Below are positions 60,958 through 64,000 of a stretch of 64,000 bases of DNA, one piece after another. Numbering within the stretch: position 1 is the stretch's first letter; every line of letters begins with the position of its first letter. The notes under the pieces are model-generated. The model ran no database searches, was not told the origin of the DNA, and was given only the letters and a program-made list of their open reading frames with translations. The position numbers and the translations under genes were made by a program. Origin of the DNA: Halospina sp040196175 (GTDB lineage: Bacteria; Pseudomonadota; Gammaproteobacteria; Pseudomonadales; Oleiphilaceae); the NCBI RefSeq assembly GCF_040196175.1, contig NZ_JBEFNF010000001.1, positions 1-64,000 on the forward strand, given 5' to 3'.

Positions 60958-61052
60958 GTGGGGGTACCCTTTCCGGGACCGCTGTGAACCCATCCCTGGG
61001 CGCCGGCGCGGCGGCTTCCTGCCGCCGAGCCTCCGGGAAAGGGCACCCCCAC
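60958..61052. repeat. Palindromic repeat element between epd and pgk (family B)
   Basis: Arms of 21 bases with small mismatches (GTGGGGGTACCCTTTCC at the left, GGGAAAGGGCACCCCCAC at the right) enclose CCGCTGTGAACCCATCCCTG and an inner hairpin GGCGGC...GCCGCC. The CCGGGA-CGCTGTGAA start and the CCGGGA end are shared with the element at 29284-29373. It probably forms a long hairpin in the epd-pgk transcript. Confidence 0.7.
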
Positions 61053-61155
61053 TCCGTCACTCCGGCTTTGCTGGTGTCGCTGAGCCGGAGAACGGCTGGT
61101 TTCGGGTAGAGTTTTGAAAATTCATCGTTAGTCGCGCTTTTGAGGAATCGCACCA

Positions 61156-62316
61156 ATGAGCATTAAACGCATGACCGACATGGATCTGAAGGGCAAGCGG
61201 GTTCTGATCCGGGAGGATCTGAACGTGCCCATCAAGGATGGTGAGGTGACGGGGGATGCCCGTCTGCGGGCGTCGCTGGAGACGATCAGTGCGGCCCGGG
61301 ATGCCGGTGGGCGTGTGATGCTCATGTCGCATCTGGGGCGCCCGGAGGAGGGCGTCTATTCCGAGGAGGATTCCCTCAAGCCGGTGGCGAAGCGCCTGGG
61401 TGAGCTGCTGGGGCAGCAGGTGCGGGTTCTGGATGACTACCTCGATGGCGTTGAAGTTGCCGAGGGTGAGGTGGTGCTGTGTGAGAACGTGCGCTTCAAC
61501 AAGGGCGAGAAGAAGGACGATGAGGCGCTGGCGAAGCGTTATGCGGCGCTGTGCGATGTGTTCGTGATGGATGCCTTTGGGACGGCGCACCGGGCGCAGG
61601 CGTCCACGCACGGGGTGGCGAAGTTCGCGCCGGAGGCGTGCGCGGGTCCGCTGTTGGCCGGGGAGCTGGATGCGTTGACGAAGGCGCTGGATAACCCGCG
61701 GAAGCCGGTGGTGGCGATTGTGGGCGGCTCCAAGGTGTCCACCAAGCTGACGGTTCTGGAGCAGCTTTCCAAAGTCGTTGATAAGCTCATTGTGGGCGGT
61801 GGTATTACCAACACGTTCCTGGCGGCCAGTGGCAAGCCGGTGGGCAACTCGCTGTGCGAACACGACATGCTGGATGAGGCGAAGGCGCTGATGGAGAAAG
61901 TCGAGATCGCCCAACCCACGGATGTTGTGGTCGCGAGCGAAGTGTCCGACAACGCCCGGGCCACTACCAAACAGGTGGCGGATGTCGGTGGGGATGACAT
62001 GATCCTGGACATTGGTCCGGACACCTCAGCGGCACTGGCCGAGGAGCTCAAAGGGGCGAACACCATTATCTGGAACGGGCCTGTGGGTGTGTTCGAGATT
62101 GAGGCGTTTTCCCATGGCACGCGCAAGCTCGGTGATGCCATTGCCAGTAGCGGTGCGTTTTCTCTGGCAGGCGGGGGTGATACCGTAGCTGCCATTGACG
62201 AATTCGGTCTGAGCGACCGGATTTCCTACATTTCGACCGGTGGGGGCGCCTTCCTGGAGTTTGTGGAGGGTAAGACGCTGCCGGCGGTTGCCGTACTTGA
62301 GGAGCGCGGCGCTTGA
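61156..62316 (+). CDS. pgk: Phosphoglycerate kinase
   Basis: A 386-residue glycolytic kinase. N-domain motifs KRVLIREDLNVPIKDGEVTG, MLMSHLGRPEEG and VVLCENVRFNKGEKKDD; hinge region and C-domain with VAIVGGSKVSTKLTVLEQLS, IIWNGPVGVFEIEAFSHGTR and the terminal GGGDTVAAIDEFG and STGGGAFLEFVEGKTLP. GAGGA lies 9 bases before the ATG. Separated from epd by 238 bp with a palindromic repeat and followed by fba after 37 bp. Confidence 0.98.
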   Translation: MSIKRMTDMDLKGKRVLIREDLNVPIKDGEVTGDARLRASLETISAARDAGGRVMLMSHLGRPEEGVYSEEDSLKPVAKRLGELLGQQVRVLDDYLDGVEVAEGEVVLCENVRFNKGEKKDDEALAKRYAALCDVFVMDAFGTAHRAQASTHGVAKFAPEACAGPLLAGELDALTKALDNPRKPVVAIVGGSKVSTKLTVLEQLSKVVDKLIVGGGITNTFLAASGKPVGNSLCEHDMLDEAKALMEKVEIAQPTDVVVASEVSDNARATTKQVADVGGDDMILDIGPDTSAALAEELKGANTIIWNGPVGVFEIEAFSHGTRKLGDAIASSGAFSLAGGGDTVAAIDEFGLSDRISYISTGGGAFLEFVEGKTLPAVAVLEERGA

Positions 62317-62353
62317 GCGCCGTCACCCAACCTGATAATAAGGAGAGGCCGAC

Positions 62354-63418
62354 ATGGCACTGATTTCCATGCGACAACTGCTGGACCATGCCGCCGAACA
62401 CGGTTACGGCGTGCCAGCATTCAACGTGAACAATCTGGAGCAGATGCGCGCCATCATGATGGCCGCAAACAAAACGGACAGCCCAGTGATCGTTCAGGCG
62501 TCCGCGGGGGCGCGTAAGTACGCCGGTGCCCCATTCCTTCGCCGCTTGATGGAGGGCGCAGCCGAGGAATGGCCGCATATTCCGATTGCTGTGCACCAGG
62601 ATCACGGCACCAGCCCGGCGGTGTGCCAGCGCTCCATCCAGCTCGGTTTCACCTCTGTGATGATGGACGGTTCCCTTGGTGAGGATGGCAAGACGCCCAT
62701 GGATTACGACTACAACATGGGCGTTACGCGCCAAACCGTTGAGATGGCGCATGCCTGCGGTGTGTCCGTGGAAGGTGAGCTGGGTTGTCTGGGATCGCTG
62801 GAATCCGGTGAAGCCGGCGAGGAAGACGGCGTGGGCGCCTCCGGCAAGCTCAGCCAGGACCAGATGCTGACGGATCCGGAAGAGGCGGCTCAGTTCGTCA
62901 AGGATACCTATTGCGACGCGCTAGCGATCGCCATCGGCACCAGCCACGGCGCCTACAAGTTCACCCGCCCGCCGACCGGCGACATCCTGGCCATTGACCG
63001 TATCAAGGAGATCCACGCGCGCATTCCGGATACCCATCTGGTGATGCACGGCTCGTCCTCGGTTCCGCAGGAGTGGCTGGACATTATCAACGAGTACGGC
63101 GGTGAGATTCCGGAAACCTACGGTGTTCCGGTGGAAGAGATCGCGGAAGGCATTCGCCATGGCGTGCGCAAGGTGAACGTCGATACCGACCTGCGTCTGG
63201 CGGCCACCGCTTCGGTACGCCGTTTCCTGGCTCAGAACCCGGCGGAATTTGATCCGCGCAAGTTCATGAAAGAAGCCCTCGCCGGTATGTACGATGTGTG
63301 CGTGAAGCGCTACGAGGCGTTTGGCACAGCGGGCAATGCCAGCAAGATCACGCCGATCAAGCTCGAGGACATGGTCAGCCGTTACGACAGCGGCGAGCTG
63401 GATCCCAAAGTCAACTGA
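62354..63418 (+). CDS. fba: Class II fructose-bisphosphate aldolase
   Basis: A 354-residue zinc-dependent aldolase of the Calvin-cycle/class IIB-like subtype. Zinc ligands are the histidines in IAVHQDHGTSP, AIAIGTSHGAYKF and HLVMHGSSSVP; other marks are ISMRQLLDHAAEHGYGVPAF, SVMMDGSLGEDGKTPMDYDY and VEGELGCLGSLESGE. Good ribosome binding site AAGGAGAG. Last gene of tkt-epd-pgk-fba, with a strong hairpin behind it. No pyruvate kinase gene sits between pgk and fba, unlike some relatives. Confidence 0.97.
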   Translation: MALISMRQLLDHAAEHGYGVPAFNVNNLEQMRAIMMAANKTDSPVIVQASAGARKYAGAPFLRRLMEGAAEEWPHIPIAVHQDHGTSPAVCQRSIQLGFTSVMMDGSLGEDGKTPMDYDYNMGVTRQTVEMAHACGVSVEGELGCLGSLESGEAGEEDGVGASGKLSQDQMLTDPEEAAQFVKDTYCDALAIAIGTSHGAYKFTRPPTGDILAIDRIKEIHARIPDTHLVMHGSSSVPQEWLDIINEYGGEIPETYGVPVEEIAEGIRHGVRKVNVDTDLRLAATASVRRFLAQNPAEFDPRKFMKEALAGMYDVCVKRYEAFGTAGNASKITPIKLEDMVSRYDSGELDPKVN

Positions 63419-63450
63419 GCTCTGGTCATTCGCGCCCCTCATCAAGCATG

Positions 63451-63474
63451 AAGGGGCCGCGATCGCGGCCCCTT
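63451..63474. terminator. Perfect hairpin between fba and the PerM-type gene
   Basis: AAGGGGCCGCGA and its exact complement form a 24-bp palindrome between two convergent genes. No T run on either side, so termination would be Rho-independent only weakly; position suggests a shared end for both transcripts. Confidence 0.6.
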
Positions 63475-63499
63475 CCGGCATCCGAAGCAGCCTCCGGCC

Positions 63500-64000
63500 C
63501 TATTCACGACTTTCGGGTTGAGGGTCGGGATCTTTGAAGTCGCGGATAAAGATGCCCCAGAAGGCGGTGAACAGGGCTGCAATCAGCGGGCCGATAACGA
63601 AGCCATTGACGCCGAACAGGATCAGCCCGCCCAGGGTGGAGAGCAGTACCATATAGTCCGGCAGTTTGGTGTCGCGTCCAACCAGGACCGGGCGCAGCAG
63701 GTTATCGATCAGTCCGATGACCACGGTTCCGAACAGCACCAGTATGATGGACTGGATCCAGTTGCCGATGGCGAACAGGTAAATCGCCGCCGGAACCCAG
63801 ATCAGGCCGGCACCCACTGCAGGGATCAGCGACAGTACCCCCATAACCACGCCCCAGAGGATGGCCGCCGGCAGCGCCAGAGTCCAGAAAATGAACCCGC
63901 CGAGAAAGCCCTGGATCGCGGCGATGACGACGTTGCCCTTGATGGTGGCGCGGGTGACCTCAGCAAACTTGCCAAGCAGCAGCTGTTCGCGTTCCTGGCT
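63500..64000 (-). CDS. PerM/AI-2E transporter family protein, 3' part only
   Basis: The last 166 codons of a gene that continues beyond the window. The visible frame is open to the edge and reads KFAEVTRATIKGNVVIAAIQ, GFLGGFIFWTLALPAAILWG, VVMGVLSLIPAVGAGLIWVP, LIDNLLRPVLVGRDTKLPDY, then GGLILFGVNGFVIGPLIAAL and an acidic tail. The SLIPAVG and DNLLRPVLVG blocks are diagnostic for the AI-2E/PerM membrane family. About five membrane helices are in view. Members were named for autoinducer-2 export, but several are permeases or Na+/H+ antiporters, so the cargo is uncertain. Confidence 0.92.
   Translation of the reverse strand, partial: SQEREQLLLGKFAEVTRATIKGNVVIAAIQGFLGGFIFWTLALPAAILWGVVMGVLSLIPAVGAGLIWVPAAIYLFAIGNWIQSIILVLFGTVVIGLIDNLLRPVLVGRDTKLPDYMVLLSTLGGLILFGVNGFVIGPLIAALFTAFWGIFIRDFKDPDPQPESRE

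Noticed and set aside
59736..61052. Minus-strand frame of about 438 codons opposite tkt and epd
   Set aside because: Antisense shadow crossing two certain genes and the repeat between epd and pgk.

Overview
The window reads as about 64 kb of chromosome from a gammaproteobacterium with GC-rich DNA and acidic proteins. The closest fit is probably a halophilic or marine lineage, inferred from gene content and order: SUF as the Fe-S assembly system, prkA-yeaH-spoVR, tkt-epd-pgk-fba, waaA (so LPS), and many outer-membrane barrels. I cannot name the genus from sequence alone. I saw no rRNA, tRNA or CRISPR array.

Layout. 1-3,836 is an accessory patch: a tyrosine recombinase followed on the same strand by two small unknown genes, a BrnT/BrnA toxin-antitoxin (TA) pair, a HigB/HigA-type pair and the start of a possible IS66-type gene. 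Between them lie degraded second copies of neighbouring genes. 3,984-6,239 holds a polyphosphate pair: a PPK2-type kinase and a SixA-CHAD fusion. 6,299-7,363 is a VapBC module plus a cut-off nucleotidyltransferase, bracketed by two direct copies of a REP-like repeat. 7,354-13,823 is a complete type I Wadjet (jetABCD) anti-plasmid system with a one-base frameshift in jetB and another in jetD. It sits 28 bp behind a wzi-wza-wzz-like polysaccharide export operon (13,852-18,984). waaA and a second Wzz-like gene, apparently with an AUU start, follow on the other strand.

21,403-31,000 carries a YkgJ-type protein, a TraF-like outer-membrane protein, a FlgT-like protein and the SUF operon sufB-C-D-S-A-T-E, with a palindromic repeat between sufB and sufC. 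31,499-37,376 holds a collagen-repeat lipoprotein, an MFS transporter, two small barrels and an unknown helical protein. 37,391-42,163 is prkA-yeaH-spoVR. ilvD and yjbQ diverge around a perfect 44-bp palindrome, followed by a YihY-family membrane protein, a SCO protein, a chemoreceptor and a solute-binding protein.

49,512-64,000 is core metabolism: bioA-rsmE-DUF445; the methyl cycle sahR-metK-ahcY and metF, with a clear operator in front of sahR; then tkt-epd-pgk-fba (epd and pgk separated by a palindromic repeat) and a partial PerM-type transporter. The methyl-cycle genes work together: MetK makes SAM, AhcY clears the SAH produced by methyltransferases, MetF supplies methyl groups, and the ArsR-methyltransferase fusion probably senses the cycle.
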